From positions 62,001 through 126,000 of the forward strand of contig CAICTM010000027.1 in assembly GCA_903772945.1 (NCBI GenBank): a stretch of DNA of 64,000 bases, in the 5' to 3' direction. This DNA comes from Seminavis robusta (lineage: Eukaryota; Bacillariophyta; Bacillariophyceae; Naviculales; Naviculaceae). Made by a program: the position numbers and the translations under genes. This document shows positions 54,401-64,000 of the stretch, one piece after another (positions within the stretch are counted from its first letter, which is position 1; each line of letters begins with the position of its first letter). A model generated the notes under the pieces. It was not told the DNA's origin. It did not search any database and saw only the letters and a list, made by a program, of their open reading frames with translations.

Positions 54401-54569
54401 TCGGTCAGTGTATCTCAAATCAATCACATCGTTGCCTCCTTTGGAGAAGGAATACCCAAGGCTGCCAGAGTTACTGAAGCTTTATCGTAGTGGGCAACCG
54501 CAACAACAAGGACAAGATGAAGAGGAGGATGTGCCTGAAGAGGAAGAAGAAGCAACCGTCACGGATTGA
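51498..54569 (+). pseudogene. Transposon-type gene split by frameshifts
   Basis: Three consecutive plus-strand frames (51498-52931, 52801-54096, 54096-54569) appear to be one original protein of about 1,000 aa. Frame 2 holds HVVLSADHGQGAFRVHISIL and VTGDLAFYALALGKENMSGQ followed by HCWECQL. This D-x-H...G-D-L...C-x-x-C layout recalls the RNase-H-like core of DDE-transposase-related families, though I cannot name the family. Frame 2 ends at ATACGFD; adding one T near 54083 would run on as W-L-R-L-M-P-T-I-P-I into frame 3. Frames 1 and 2 are both open across about 52770-52835. The end of frame 2 and the ATG of frame 3 overlap as TGATG, so re-initiation cannot be excluded. Frame 3 is basic and coiled and ends in acidic residues. 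AT-rich TTTA and AATA runs flank the gene in inverted sense. Confidence 0.55.
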
Positions 54570-56903
54570 ATATGCCATCGTCATGGTGGAGGAGTTACGG
54601 TGGCTGGAGGAGTTACGGTGGCTGGAGCGAGGAGTTTATTGGATCGATCGATCTATCTCCACGGAGGACAAGAGGAGGATGTGCCTGAGGAAGAAGATTG
54701 AATGCCATCGTCGAGGAGTGAGGAGTTTATCTTATGCAGATATCAATAACACGGCGAGAGGAGGTGCGAGCCACAAAACGGAGGAATAAATAAATAAATA
54801 GGAATAAATAAATAAATAGGATTTTTACTGACGTACGTGTTAACTTCAACCCTAAACCGATTCGAACGGTAATCCTGGATTTAAGTGGCAAATTCCTGTA
54901 GTTTCTACGTGAGCTGAGGTGCGTAGCCTCTTGTGCGACAGTGAACGTACTCCTGGTTTTTAGTTGTCAAACTTCGAGCAATAGATGATTTAAGATCTGT
55001 AGCTGAATTGCACAAGTGCTTTATCCAGATGATTCCAGATAGATGATGATCTCCAGATCCAGATGCCAAGATTCATAGCTAGATTCGATCAGCTATTCGA
55101 TCCATGCACTTGTACCGGTACTGGGAGCCCTTCTAGCACGCTCCAATAGTCTCCCGTTGACTCGCCAGAACGGCAACTTTCCTTGGCTATTAAATCCCAT
55201 TTCAGATGGGGGACAAAACTAGTAATGGTGCCAGGCAGCTTCCGTTTCAGCTCGTTTTTGCCCATGCTCTGTGCCTGCCCACTGGAGCATTATTACAGAC
55301 ATCGTGGCAGCAACACGGAAGTGCTTTCATCTTTTATTGCTGTTACATGTGGACTACAATCCCCTAATGGATCATGGAGCTAACTAGCTAACTACTAGCT
55401 AGAGTAACAGCTTTGAGCCTTTCTCCTTTCGCTACTCAGAGTAACAGTCATTCAGTAATAATTTGATTACTGGAGTAGTTCACTAGAGGGTGAATCGAAT
55501 GTTTCAGTCTCCCCGTGGCTGGTTTTTACTGGTAAGTATGAATTACATGTAGTTATAGATGTATGTGTTTGGCTAGCTAGAGCTCACCGGTAATAGTATA
55601 CATCAGTCCAATTGATCGACCATCGAGCAAAATCCGGAAAGGCCAGTTGACGTTTATTTCTTTAGTGCTGCCTTTTCAATAGGTTTCGGTAGGTTTTGCT
55701 GACGAGGGAGGGAGGAGGGTTCACAGCTAGCTACGGAACTTACTCGAGTAGCTACTAGCTAGCCAGAGCTGGGCAGCAGCTTCAGTGGTAGAAGAGGTGA
55801 AGGATGAATATCATCATGATGCATGAATGCTCCCGAAAGGCGAACGAAAAAAGAAGCCGCCAGACCTGTCCCACGTGCATAGATTCCACACAGACATGAA
55901 TCAGAGCATCACAGCAGCCACAAGTAACAAGTAGTGGGTTTTACATCGTCAGTTGGCTCGCGCTATGCAACAAGGAGAACGGTATGGTAGTACCTGGTAC
56001 TTCTAGACAACAGCTCAGGCGACAAGAAAGCCATTGGAAGCAAGTTGGGAGGTGTGAAAACAATCAATCTCTCAGGCTGCATGGGAGGACTGAAACAGGC
56101 CTAGCTAGGACAACCAGAAGCAAGAGTTGCTGAAAGTTCAATTCAGAGTTCAGGGCAGAGCGGCCGGTGAGATCAAAACATCAGCACTGGCGCAGGAAAA
56201 AGAACCTGCCAGGCCTGTCTGCCACACGTCGCACGTGCACACCAGGAGCTCGCATGTACCGTATCAAAGCTGCAAACAACATCCGAAGCAACTGAGTGTA
56301 TGATGCATACCGCAAGATAAGGGGAACCCAGAATTTCAAGAGGAGGCCAGGAGGAGGATCTTTTCTTGGCTTCCTTCCGCAGGATGTCAATGATCAAGTC
56401 GGATGTGCAGAATGCATGTTTCACAAATTTCTCCAGTCAATTCATCGGAAAAGGGGGAGCAAGAAGCTCACGAACCCCTCACGACTTGCGGCGCTTTGCT
56501 CATGCGATCCATTCACAGGACGTTAGCTAGCCAGCGGAAGTGGCACTCTTTTCTTTCTCACGCAGCTGGACAGCTGTGGCGACCACATGCGTCGAGTCGA
56601 GTCGAGTCCCGATCTTTTTGTGTCTCTAATGTTAACCCTACCGTTAATGTCCATCTGCTGGGACTGCTACTGCAGTCTTGATTTTTCGAGCACCTTCGTG
56701 GGACGAGCTCTAGATTCTTCGTTGCAACGGCAAAGTGGCTGTTGAATCGACAAAGAAATTTCTGGTGCGTTGTCTCCGTCGCCATCGGTGCACCCGAAAT
56801 AGTCCTGCCACTCATTCATTCAGCACAAATCCCGGGAGCACCACTGCCATAATATGAAAGATTGGCATTGGCATTGGCATTCAGCTACACCGACGACGCA
56901 ACA
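54570..56903. other. Intergenic with AATA runs
   Basis: A short tandem GGAGTTACGGTGGCTGGAG repeat lies at about 54590-54627, and AATAAATA runs at 54784-54819. No gene is seen from there to 56903. Confidence 0.45.
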
Positions 56904-58731
56904 ATGAAGACCACGACCATGTTCGACACGAGCACAATGCGCGACGTGTTTTCGAGTGCGCAGCATAATATGAAAGGATTGACAGCGAACATGTCACAAG
57001 GAATGGACGGCCTCGGAGCTCTAGGCATGACAGCTTTGGAACGAGTGCAGTCGGCCGGTGGAAGCTGCGGATTTAGCCGTAGCCATCCCAACAGTTACTG
57101 AACAAAAGCGAATTTCTGATCATGCAGCGAATGGTCCCTCTTCGACTTCCGTAACTACAGACGGGGCTCCAATATCCTCACGCAGTATTCGCACTGAGGA
57201 AGCTAGTGCAGCGAAAACCGACGATACCAAGAAGGATCTCCAGGTCAGTTGCACCAACGCGGACTTTCAATTCAAAGCGGGATCAAACCGTCCCCAACCT
57301 GCTCGTATCTGCAAAAAAGTTTCAGTTGGACTCAACAATGAGGGGGAAACAGAAGCTTGGATAGGCGACTCTGCTGCTCACGTAGAATGTCTACTACTGA
57401 AATCGCCGACCGGCGTCAACTCGCATCCTTTTTGTCAAGGCCAGGACCGGCTATGTCTCAAGCTACTGCGGGGTCACGGCCTGATCCAGGACGAAGACGA
57501 CGACGAGAAAAGCCCCAAGTCACCGTCCACCGTTACGAACCTACAAATTGACTGCATGGATCATAGTACGCAGCAATGGAAGGTTCTTGCTCGTTTCGCG
57601 GTTCAAGCAGCGGATCCCATTTGGGGAGGACCGCTGTATACCTTTGATCTGTTAGCACACCCCCAGGACACGATACTGATCAGCCTACTGGATGCCAAAG
57701 AAGATGAGCTAGCCACTGTCCAAGTATCCGTAGAGCGCCTCTTGAACGCGCAGGGTACGACTCGTGTAAACCGGTGGCTCAACTTTGAAGGACTTGGCGC
57801 AAAGGATGATGCTCGGATACAGCTCCGATTGGCAGAGGTACATGACGCCACTCTGCGTCCACAAGAGGCGTGTCCTATTCTTGGTCCCGGTCCTTCATTG
57901 CCCTCCATGATGACGAGCTATGTCATTCGCAAGGAAATCCTATATGCGAGTGCCCCCGTTCTTCTCAACGTGTACGACGTGTCGCTCTCCGAGAATGTCG
58001 CCAAACTCAATGACTACCTCAAGCCCCTTGGCGCCGGTGGAATCTTTCATGGGGCTATTGAAATTCATGGAAAAGAGTACTCCTTTGGTGGGACACGAGA
58101 CAGATGGTTTCGGGGGACCGGTGTCTTTTCGTGTGGGCCCAAACAATGTCCCATTCATCATTACAAGGAATCCGTTTATCTCGGCGATTGCGATTTGACT
58201 CCAGAACAAGTGCAAATGATCATTCTGCAGCTCGAACCAAAATGGCTCGCCAAGGACTACAATCTGTTTCGCAAGAATTGCTGTTTCTTCTCCCAAGAGC
58301 TAGCCATTGAACTGGGAGTGGGAGACTTACCCAAGTGGGTCTACTCCTTGGCAGAGAATACTCAAGGCATGGAGCCTCATTTGATCAAACTGAACAAGTT
58401 CATTATTGACTTTCAAAAACGACGAAATCAACAGCAGCAGGACACCAAAAAGGCGGGTGCCAATAGCAGACTCGGTGCTACTGACATACCCAAAAAGACA
58501 CGCTCGAAGTCAAAAGCTCCAGAAGAAATGGCCACGGAAGTTATGCTGGATCATGCTATGGCAGCAAGGATTCAACGCAGTTACAGAAAATCTCATATAC
58601 GGCCACAGAAATCGAGTTTGGCCCATTCTGGGCAGAAATCGAGTGTAGTAGCCAATTCTGGGCAGAAATCTGTTCGTCCTCGACAGAAATCGAGTTTGGT
58701 TCGCTCTATGAGGAAGGTTTTGTCTCGTTGA
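56904..58731 (+). CDS. C2 domain-PPPDE (DeSI-like) peptidase-IQ motif protein, with an apparent frameshift
   Basis: The main frame is open 57058-58731 but begins without an ATG. The upstream frame from the ATG at 56904 (MKTTTMFDTSTMRDVFSSAQ) runs to LERVQSAG. One extra G at about 57055-57058 separates them; without it the helix would read ALERVQSAVEAADLAVAI. Next come a C2 domain (about 130-270: LCLKLLRGHGLIQDE, DPIWGGPLYTFDLL, ARIQLRLAEV), then a PPPDE thiol-peptidase domain with the catalytic His in GIFHGAIEIHGKEYSFGG and Cys in LFRKNCCFFSQELAIELG. An IQ motif follows (AARIQRSYRKSHIR), then three or four copies of a short QKSSL/V repeat. DeSI-type enzymes remove SUMO or ubiquitin; C2 and IQ suggest calcium/calmodulin and membrane control. 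The extra G could be real, polymorphic or a sequence error. Confidence 0.78.
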
Positions 58732-59045
58732 ATCGTAAATGTGCTGATCACAAGTACAGGCGGATACTCATCCCCTCACTCTAGAAGAGTTGGTACAGCG
58801 TAGGCGATTAAAATCCTACTATTGGACAACTTGGTGGCATTGCAAGTTCATTCTTAGGAGAGTTTTTCTAGCATTCAGAGATTGACCATGGGAGCTATTC
58901 AGCCCACTGCCTCTCGGTACATGCAGCTGTACATGCTCCTTCTTGCTCAGACAGCACACTTCGCCAGCTCTGTGCAACACGTACCACTACTTCGCAGAGA
59001 CTTTGTGATATGGGATAGGTTGGTCACAAGAAATGGCCCCTGCCT
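58732..59045. other. Convergent 3' flanks
   Basis: Between the PPPDE gene (plus) and the unknown two-exon gene (minus). No gene is seen. Confidence 0.45.
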
Positions 59046-60205
59046 TTACAGCATCTTTTTGAACGAACTCGCTAGCCCTCTTGCTAATAAATGCTTGTTC
59101 ATACCAAGAGACGTTTGGCTGGTTTTGGAATCGTCTGCCACAAAGGGACCTATATCATCAGTCTCTTTAAGACCATAGCGCAGCGGTACGTTTAGACCGG
59201 CCACTTCACAGCCAGGTATTTGTGGGGTGACATCAGCACGGGAAAGCAACAGAGTCAACTCAGAGATAGTAAACGAAAGCTGCATGTGTCTCGCTTCAAT
59301 CACGTGAAGACTCGGGAGACGTTTTGACTGCCAAATTTCGCTTTCATCAGAAGCAGCTGCTTGAAACCATTTTTCGTGAGTTTGAAATAACTGAATAATG
59401 GCACGAAGTGAGAGCCGCGAACGAGTGACAGTCGACTCTCGGACCAGCCCCATGCTACATGTACCGGTACCAACAGCACGGAAATCTTAGAAGAGTGCAC
59501 TTACTCATTCGTACAAAACTGGTCAAGGGGCTGAGAGCCATCATACTCAACAATTGGATAGTCTGGGTATTGAAGTGCTTCTTTCCCAATTATGCAGAAC
59601 TGGTTTCGGTGTGCCATCAGGCAGATCCTCCGTAGAGTTTCTTTGTCCTTACCAACACCCACAAGCCCGGATCTCTCACGAAAGGACAACTCAACCTCGC
59701 CTTGATCTACAAACTCGCTGATGGGTTCTTCTATTGACAAGAGGTAGTGAAACAGAAGAATCTCGTCGTTATCAACGGCTGTGCCACTAGCATTGTCACA
59801 GCGAGAGGAAGCAGACGTTCGCTGTGGAGGTTCTGGGCATTGATCACGGCATTGACGCTGCCATTGGTGCTCTCGGGATTTCCGCGAGCGCTTCGTTGTG
59901 TTTGGGGAGTGGCTGCTTCTACTACTATTGTCCGAGTTTTCAATCTTTCTCTTCGACCTGCTTCCATGACGAGGTCCTGTCAGGTCGACAAAGTTGTGGA
60001 ATGAAATGTTGATACGAGACCTGTTTTGCTCAGTGATAGGCATCCTGATACTTCCGTTGAACTGGTTTGCAGTTGTTCCCGCATCACTCAGGCTCAGTTT
60101 GCTTCTGGAAACTAAGTTGCTTGGGTCGATCGACTTAGCGGTGGCTTTCGCAATCTTGTTGGATAGACGTTTGAACGTATGGTAAACGTGGAAAAGACGA
60201 ACCAT
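59046..60205 (-). CDS. Unknown protein, two exons
   Basis: Exons 60205-59505 and 59454-59046, joined by a 50-bp GT-AG intron, give 1,110 nt and 369 aa. I do not recognise the family. The N-terminus (MVRLFHVYHTFKRLSNKIAK) is basic. Residues 75-140 are Ser/Arg-rich with RKIENSDNSS and KRSRKSREHQ, resembling a nuclear signal. The C-terminal half looks folded: DEILLFHYLLSIEEPISEFV, ELSFRERSGLVGVGKDKETL, RNQFCIIGKEALQYPDYPIV, and exon 2 LSLRAIIQLFQTHEKWFQAA and LSFTISELTLLLSRADVTPQ. The clean phase across the splice (codon GA|C) supports the model. The intron is very short but has a good donor (GTAAGT) and a TAG acceptor. Confidence 0.6.
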
Positions 60206-61417
60206 GGTGTCTTCTCTGCCATCGGGTCTATACTACAGAGTGGGCGGAGGAGAGGGTGGGAAGGGGGCCGCGAACGCGATTGTAAGGCAAACTCGACTGC
60301 ATGCAATGCTGGATGATGTGAAGCAACAATAGCACGAACCATTGTCCACATCACCCCTCCTTTGGTTCCGCAATATTCTTCTCTCCCCTCAGGGTAGCAG
60401 TACCTCTGCTGGAATTGGGATGCCGTCTTTGGATATTGAGGTCCACTCAGTCTCCAGTCACTCGGCTTTGTTGCTTCTGGCGAGGCCACGAGGTGTCTCA
60501 AATGCGAGGGGATCTCGGAGAAGTCGAGAGGACGGCGCGTCTTGTACAGAACATAGAGGCCATCTGTGAAAGCAAGAAACGAGATGCAAACTTTTTTAAG
60601 TCTAAGCGACGGTCTGGCGTTGACGTGCATGGTCATGCCAAATAGCCTTTACCTTCAAATTCAAAGGACGGAGGAGTCAACTTGAATGATGTTGGCCCCA
60701 CGGGTACGATCTTTAATTGCAGCTCAGGAATTGGAGGCTTGTTGTGGTAGATGCACTCAAATACCGAGCTGATGATAGAGAAGGGGAGCCTCGCCGTGGC
60801 CATTGTCAACTTTTCGGCACTTGGGTAGAGAAGAGTGGATTGATGAAACTTCCAGGCAAACTCAGGTTATGGCCCACCCCATGCTGTTTTATGGCCAAAT
60901 TCGCTCGATAACTCAACCCATTCAGACCACCGGTACGCTGAGTGGTGTTCGTGAAACTCGCCCGATTCCCGTCTGTCTCATTTAGCTATCGTGGGCATTC
61001 TTACGTGATAGAGTAGTTGCATCCATGCGAAACCCGACGTCACCGGAGTCGCAATGACTTCTTTGCGAGGTGTCAAGCTCAACGGGCCATACACAATGGG
61101 ATTACTTGGGATTGAGGGATGTCTGTCTCAAGGCGTGAACGGAAGGCAGGAAAAACGTTCGGCGTTTTATAACTTCGAACCAAGCGATGAGTTGTCATTT
61201 GGAAAAGGAACGTCGCTACTGGTTAGCATATGGGTTGGTTGGTGCTTCTGCGAAACAACGATTTCTGCGCTTTACGTACCGGTACTCCATGGTGCCACGT
61301 GCAATGCAAGGCAATGCCTCCGGATTTTCGCCCGTACTACCTGTAGCTTCGGGGCAGGTACCGTACATGTGACACCTCCATAATTGGCAATCCTTGGTGG
61401 ATCAATCAATGAGTATC
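60206..61417. other. Intergenic, no gene supported
   Basis: A minus-strand ORF (60636-60112) overlaps the start of the preceding gene and lacks any domain, so I leave it out. The rest holds short ORFs only. Confidence 0.4.
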
Positions 61418-62506
61418 TTAGAAAGTGACATGATCCTGATCCGAGTATCCAAGCTCTGCGAGACCTGGAATGCAGGCAAATTTGATCATTGGAGGGGGTC
61501 CGCACATGAAGAATTGTTGTTGACTGCCAGGAATGATAAGATGTTTTTCAATCATGTCCTTATTGATAAATCCCTCCGAGTACTTCCACCCGTCCGGTGC
61601 CTTGTCCAGAGTGTAATGCAATGAAAATCGATCGGGGAATTCCTTTTGCAAAGCCTCCAGTTCACGTTGTACCAAAATGTCTTTTTCGGCTGCCATAGAA
61701 AGAAATCGTACGTATTCGTGTGGAATGTCATTGGTTGGCAAGAAATCACAAACAGAAGAGAGAGAAATGTCTGTCAGAGGAAGCAACCCCGGAACATGAT
61801 GCGCAAAGTTCAACAGTAAGGCGGGAATGCATGGCCATATATATTGAAACTTACTCTGGTTGGCATAAATCAGTTTTACCCTGGTCATGTCATTTGGGTT
61901 TCTGAAAATAGCATGCAAAATCTGTAGCATGGGTGTGATTCCAGTTCCTCCTGCCATCATTCCAATGGCATTGCAGGATCGCTCTTGCATCTTTTTCCCC
62001 AATGGCTTGACTTTGAATTTTCCATTGCCAAAGTATTCCATATGTCCCTTGGGCCCCTTCATCAGTATTTTGTCTCCAATGGACAGAGATTCCAAATGTT
62101 GACTCATTTGTCCACCATCGGGAAATTTAGGGTGGACACCTGCCTTGTATACCTTGATGACAAAGGATACCTTTCCAATGGAGTCGTTGTCGGTAACCGG
62201 AGTGTAGGATCGTTGAACTGACTGACCATCTTTGTTTGTGAATTTGAGTGTCATGTGCTGTCCCGTGGGAAGACCCAAGACGTATCCTTCTGGCAGGGCA
62301 AACGTGAATTTGCGCGTGTCGTGGGACAATTCTTGCTTTTCAATCAACGGGTATTTTTCAAAATCCTTGGCAATTTCCAGCACTTTGGGAGGTCCCTTGA
62401 TGAGTGGGTTCACAGCCAAGATTACAAACATGGAGCCCAGAAAAATAGCCAAGGCCAGTGCCAGAGTTGGCAGCCATTCCCCAGCAGAAGAATCCACAGG
62501 CTCCAT
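61418..62506 (-). CDS. NADH-cytochrome b5 reductase
   Basis: Two exons, 62506-61855 and 61689-61418, with a 165-bp GT-AG intron between YANQ and TEKDILVQRE. The total is 924 nt and 307 aa, the usual size. A TM anchor lies at about residues 13-33 (LALALAIFLGSMFVILAV). The FAD-binding site is RSYTPV (about 99-104), with the second FAD loop at GGQMSQHLESLSIGD. NADH binding is shown by MMAGGTGITPMLQIL and FMCGPPPMIKFACIPGLAEL. The enzyme passes electrons from NADH through FAD to cytochrome b5 for lipid desaturation and related reactions. The anchor suggests ER or outer mitochondrial membrane. Unspliced reading stays open but inserts about 55 foreign residues, so the intron is needed. Confidence 0.93.
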   Translation of the reverse strand: MEPVDSSAGEWLPTLALALAIFLGSMFVILAVNPLIKGPPKVLEIAKDFEKYPLIEKQELSHDTRKFTFALPEGYVLGLPTGQHMTLKFTNKDGQSVQRSYTPVTDNDSIGKVSFVIKVYKAGVHPKFPDGGQMSQHLESLSIGDKILMKGPKGHMEYFGNGKFKVKPLGKKMQERSCNAIGMMAGGTGITPMLQILHAIFRNPNDMTRVKLIYANQSKFQYIWPCIPALLLNFAHHVPGLLPLTDISLSSVCDFLPTNDIPHEYVRFLSMAAEKDILVQRELEALQKEFPDRFSLHYTLDKAPDGWKYSEGFINKDMIEKHLIIPGSQQQFFMCGPPPMIKFACIPGLAELGYSDQDHVTF

Positions 62507-62889
62507 GATGAATAAAAAACCTTTTGGTTTCAGCTAAGAATAGTTCGATTGTCTCAACAAACCAAATCAAACAAGTACTATCCTATCAGCAACCCGGCAA
62601 TGCGGCCACAGCTTGCGGCTTTCTTACAAGTTGGTAGTGGTACTAGCTAGTATGTGCTCTGTGCGATGCTGCAAGTTCGGCAATGGAGTTGTGTCCCCCA
62701 AAGCTCGTCGCACACGGTGACGCATGTCCACGGTGTGAAGCAACCCGGATCTGACTCACTCACTCAAACACACTTTGGGTCACGGATTGATTCGTCATAC
62801 TTGTTTGTTTGCGTGGTCTAGCAAGCGCCGTGGAACTTTGGAAGGCGACAGGATGCTGCCACCCAAGACCGCAGCCAACAGAGACGGAT
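62507..62889. other. Promoter side of cytochrome b5 reductase
   Basis: No gene is seen. It should contain the reductase promoter and 5' UTR. Confidence 0.4.
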
Positions 62890-62969
62890 GGAGGTTTAGT
62901 GTAGGGAAGTTATCTATGGAAGCCGGTGAGGGGCCAGGCTTAGGCAAAGAAGACGCGGAATTCGGGAGA
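62890..62969 (+). repeat. Dispersed repeat, copy B
   Basis: Related to 3725-3799 in the same orientation, with about 80% identity by eye. See copy A. Confidence 0.7.
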
Positions 62970-63240
62970 TAGAGACTGCTCCAAATGTCCTTCTAAACCT
63001 GATTGAATCATTCTGTCTTTTGACAAACCCGTGTTGGGCATCGCTTTGTCTAGAGTTACGGTAGGAGGCTCTTGTTAGCCAGTTTCGTTGCGCATTTGCC
63101 CACTGTTCCACTTTTTTACCAGCTAGCATTAGAACTAGATTCGATTCAGCTAGGAATTCTGACGATCAAGCAGATATCTACAGGTTTAACGTTGAACTTC
63201 CAGCGCGTGGAATAATAGCCACATAGCAGCCAACATGCAA

Positions 63241-64000
63241 CTAATCAGCCCACCAGTCCCTGCCTTCCTTATCAATAGGAGGGCTGTCACTGCAGGGCAC
63301 TTTGCTCGGCTTGTCCCGGTAATGGCAAGAGAACAGTGCTTCAGCAGAGCAACAAGTATCAACAGCTGTGCCTCCTGAAAGTGCTATTTCATCCAGTCTC
63401 TTGCTCACGCATTCCTCCTTCACATACCACTCTCCTATTTGCTTAAAAAACAGTAGTTTGTTGTCTTTGTTCAGGGTCCAGCCTTTGTCATTGAATCCAC
63501 ACATAAAGGCAAAAATGTGAGCGATTCTCGTTCATGCAAGCACAATCCAGGTTCTATCTTGTGGTGGTCACAACATACTCATATGAAAGATAATGGGATC
63601 CTTCTCCCCTGCAAAAAACTGTCGCATGTAGTTGTTCTTTCGACCTTGGTGAAAATGGATCCCACCCGGGAACTCATCATCGTCTTTGATCAATACCTTT
63701 GCTCTGAAGCCATGTAGAGACATTTGTTCTGATATTACTGCAATCATGGCTTGTTGATGAGAGAAACTTCTAGCAATCAGGTCTCCAGCAAGTACTAGCT
63801 GTGTCATGAAGTTTGTTGTTCTGTAGTTGTAACGGAGATAGTAGAACCTGTTTTATCAAGTGGCATGGCATGTGAGGATGGCAAGGGCACAGGAAACGAG
63901 AGTGACAGTGTGCAAGCAATACGCACCCTGAGTTGGCACTGTAAGGTGCATACCGCAGAGACCGGGCTCCGTCATCTTGAAAGTAGGCATCGTTGTTGTA
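63241..64000 (-). CDS. Nucleotide-diphospho-sugar transferase, 3' part (runs off the window)
   Basis: Three exons are visible: 64000-63927 (partial), 63847-63579 and 63482-63241. Both introns (79 and 96 bp) are GT-AG and keep phase. The joined protein reads NNDAYFQDDGARSLRYAPYS, then ANSGFYYLRYNYRTTNFMTQ, DEFPGGIHFHQGRKNNYMRQ, DPIIFHMSWTLNKDNKLLFF and KQIGEWYVKEEC, ending GRDWWAD. This is the pattern of the nucleotide-diphospho-sugar transferase family (PF03407-like): an N-S-G-F-Y-Y block and a late H-M-S-W-T motif. The N-terminal anchor and the main DxD motif would lie beyond 64000. The protein is likely a Golgi glycosyltransferase; the sugar is unknown. The splice at HM-S-W-T is what ties the pieces together. 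Confidence 0.8.

Noticed and set aside
60112-60636. 174-aa minus-strand ORF upstream of the unknown two-exon gene
   Set aside because: It overlaps the start of a better supported gene in another frame and shows no domain.

Overview
The window looks like nuclear DNA from a pennate diatom, most like Seminavis or its relatives. This is an inference from gene content: a receptor guanylyl cyclase fused to a cyclic-nucleotide phosphodiesterase, a DUF6824 protein, single-pass LRR proteins without kinase domains, a plastid-type bipartite presequence, and Ty1/copia remnants. Introns are short (about 70-120 bp where resolved), with GT-AG borders. Genes lie on both strands with no operons. No tRNA, rRNA or CRISPR array was seen.

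Layout. 1-6.2 kb is repeat-rich: a decayed copia-like gag on the minus strand, an LTR-like element with an internal 161-bp duplication, a perfect 50-bp palindrome, and a roughly 150-bp tandem repeat array. 6.4 kb holds ribosomal protein eL43. 7.9-13.15 kb is one minus-strand gene of 17 exons encoding a transmembrane guanylyl cyclase/phosphodiesterase; the exon model closes in frame at 1,268 aa. 15.7-20.5 kb has a FAR1/MULE-type DNA-binding ORF next to a TACGTA-rich array, microsatellites, and an ankyrin-repeat pseudogene. 20.9-25.4 kb has a plastid-targeted TVP38/TMEM64 (VTT) protein, a PH-domain protein and proteasome subunit alpha-4. 25.6-30.2 kb is a tandem segmental duplication carrying two type II membrane proteins with exostosin-like glycosyltransferase features. 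31.8-35.1 kb has a disordered basic protein and a second ankyrin gene broken by a 4-bp CTAG duplication. 35.1-37.6 kb is a degenerate tandem-repeat field. 38.5-40.7 kb has a secreted trypsin-fold protein that has lost all three catalytic residues, and a small secreted Cys-rich protein. 41.6-48.6 kb has two LRR membrane proteins. 49.0-50.1 kb has the DUF6824 protein. 51.5-54.6 kb is a frameshifted transposon-type gene. 56.9-64.0 kb has a C2/PPPDE(DeSI)/IQ fusion, an unknown two-exon gene, an NADH-cytochrome b5 reductase, and the 3' end of a nucleotide-diphospho-sugar transferase gene that runs off the right edge.

How the genes fit together. Housekeeping genes (eL43, PSMA7, cytochrome b5 reductase) are interspersed with surface and signalling genes (cyclase-PDE, LRR proteins, protease homologue, glycosyltransferases) and with decaying mobile DNA. 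There is no sign of a co-regulated cluster. The most notable items are the one-polypeptide cGMP synthesis/degradation receptor, the catalytically dead S1 protease homologue, the C2-DeSI-IQ fusion, and several reading frames broken by very short indels.
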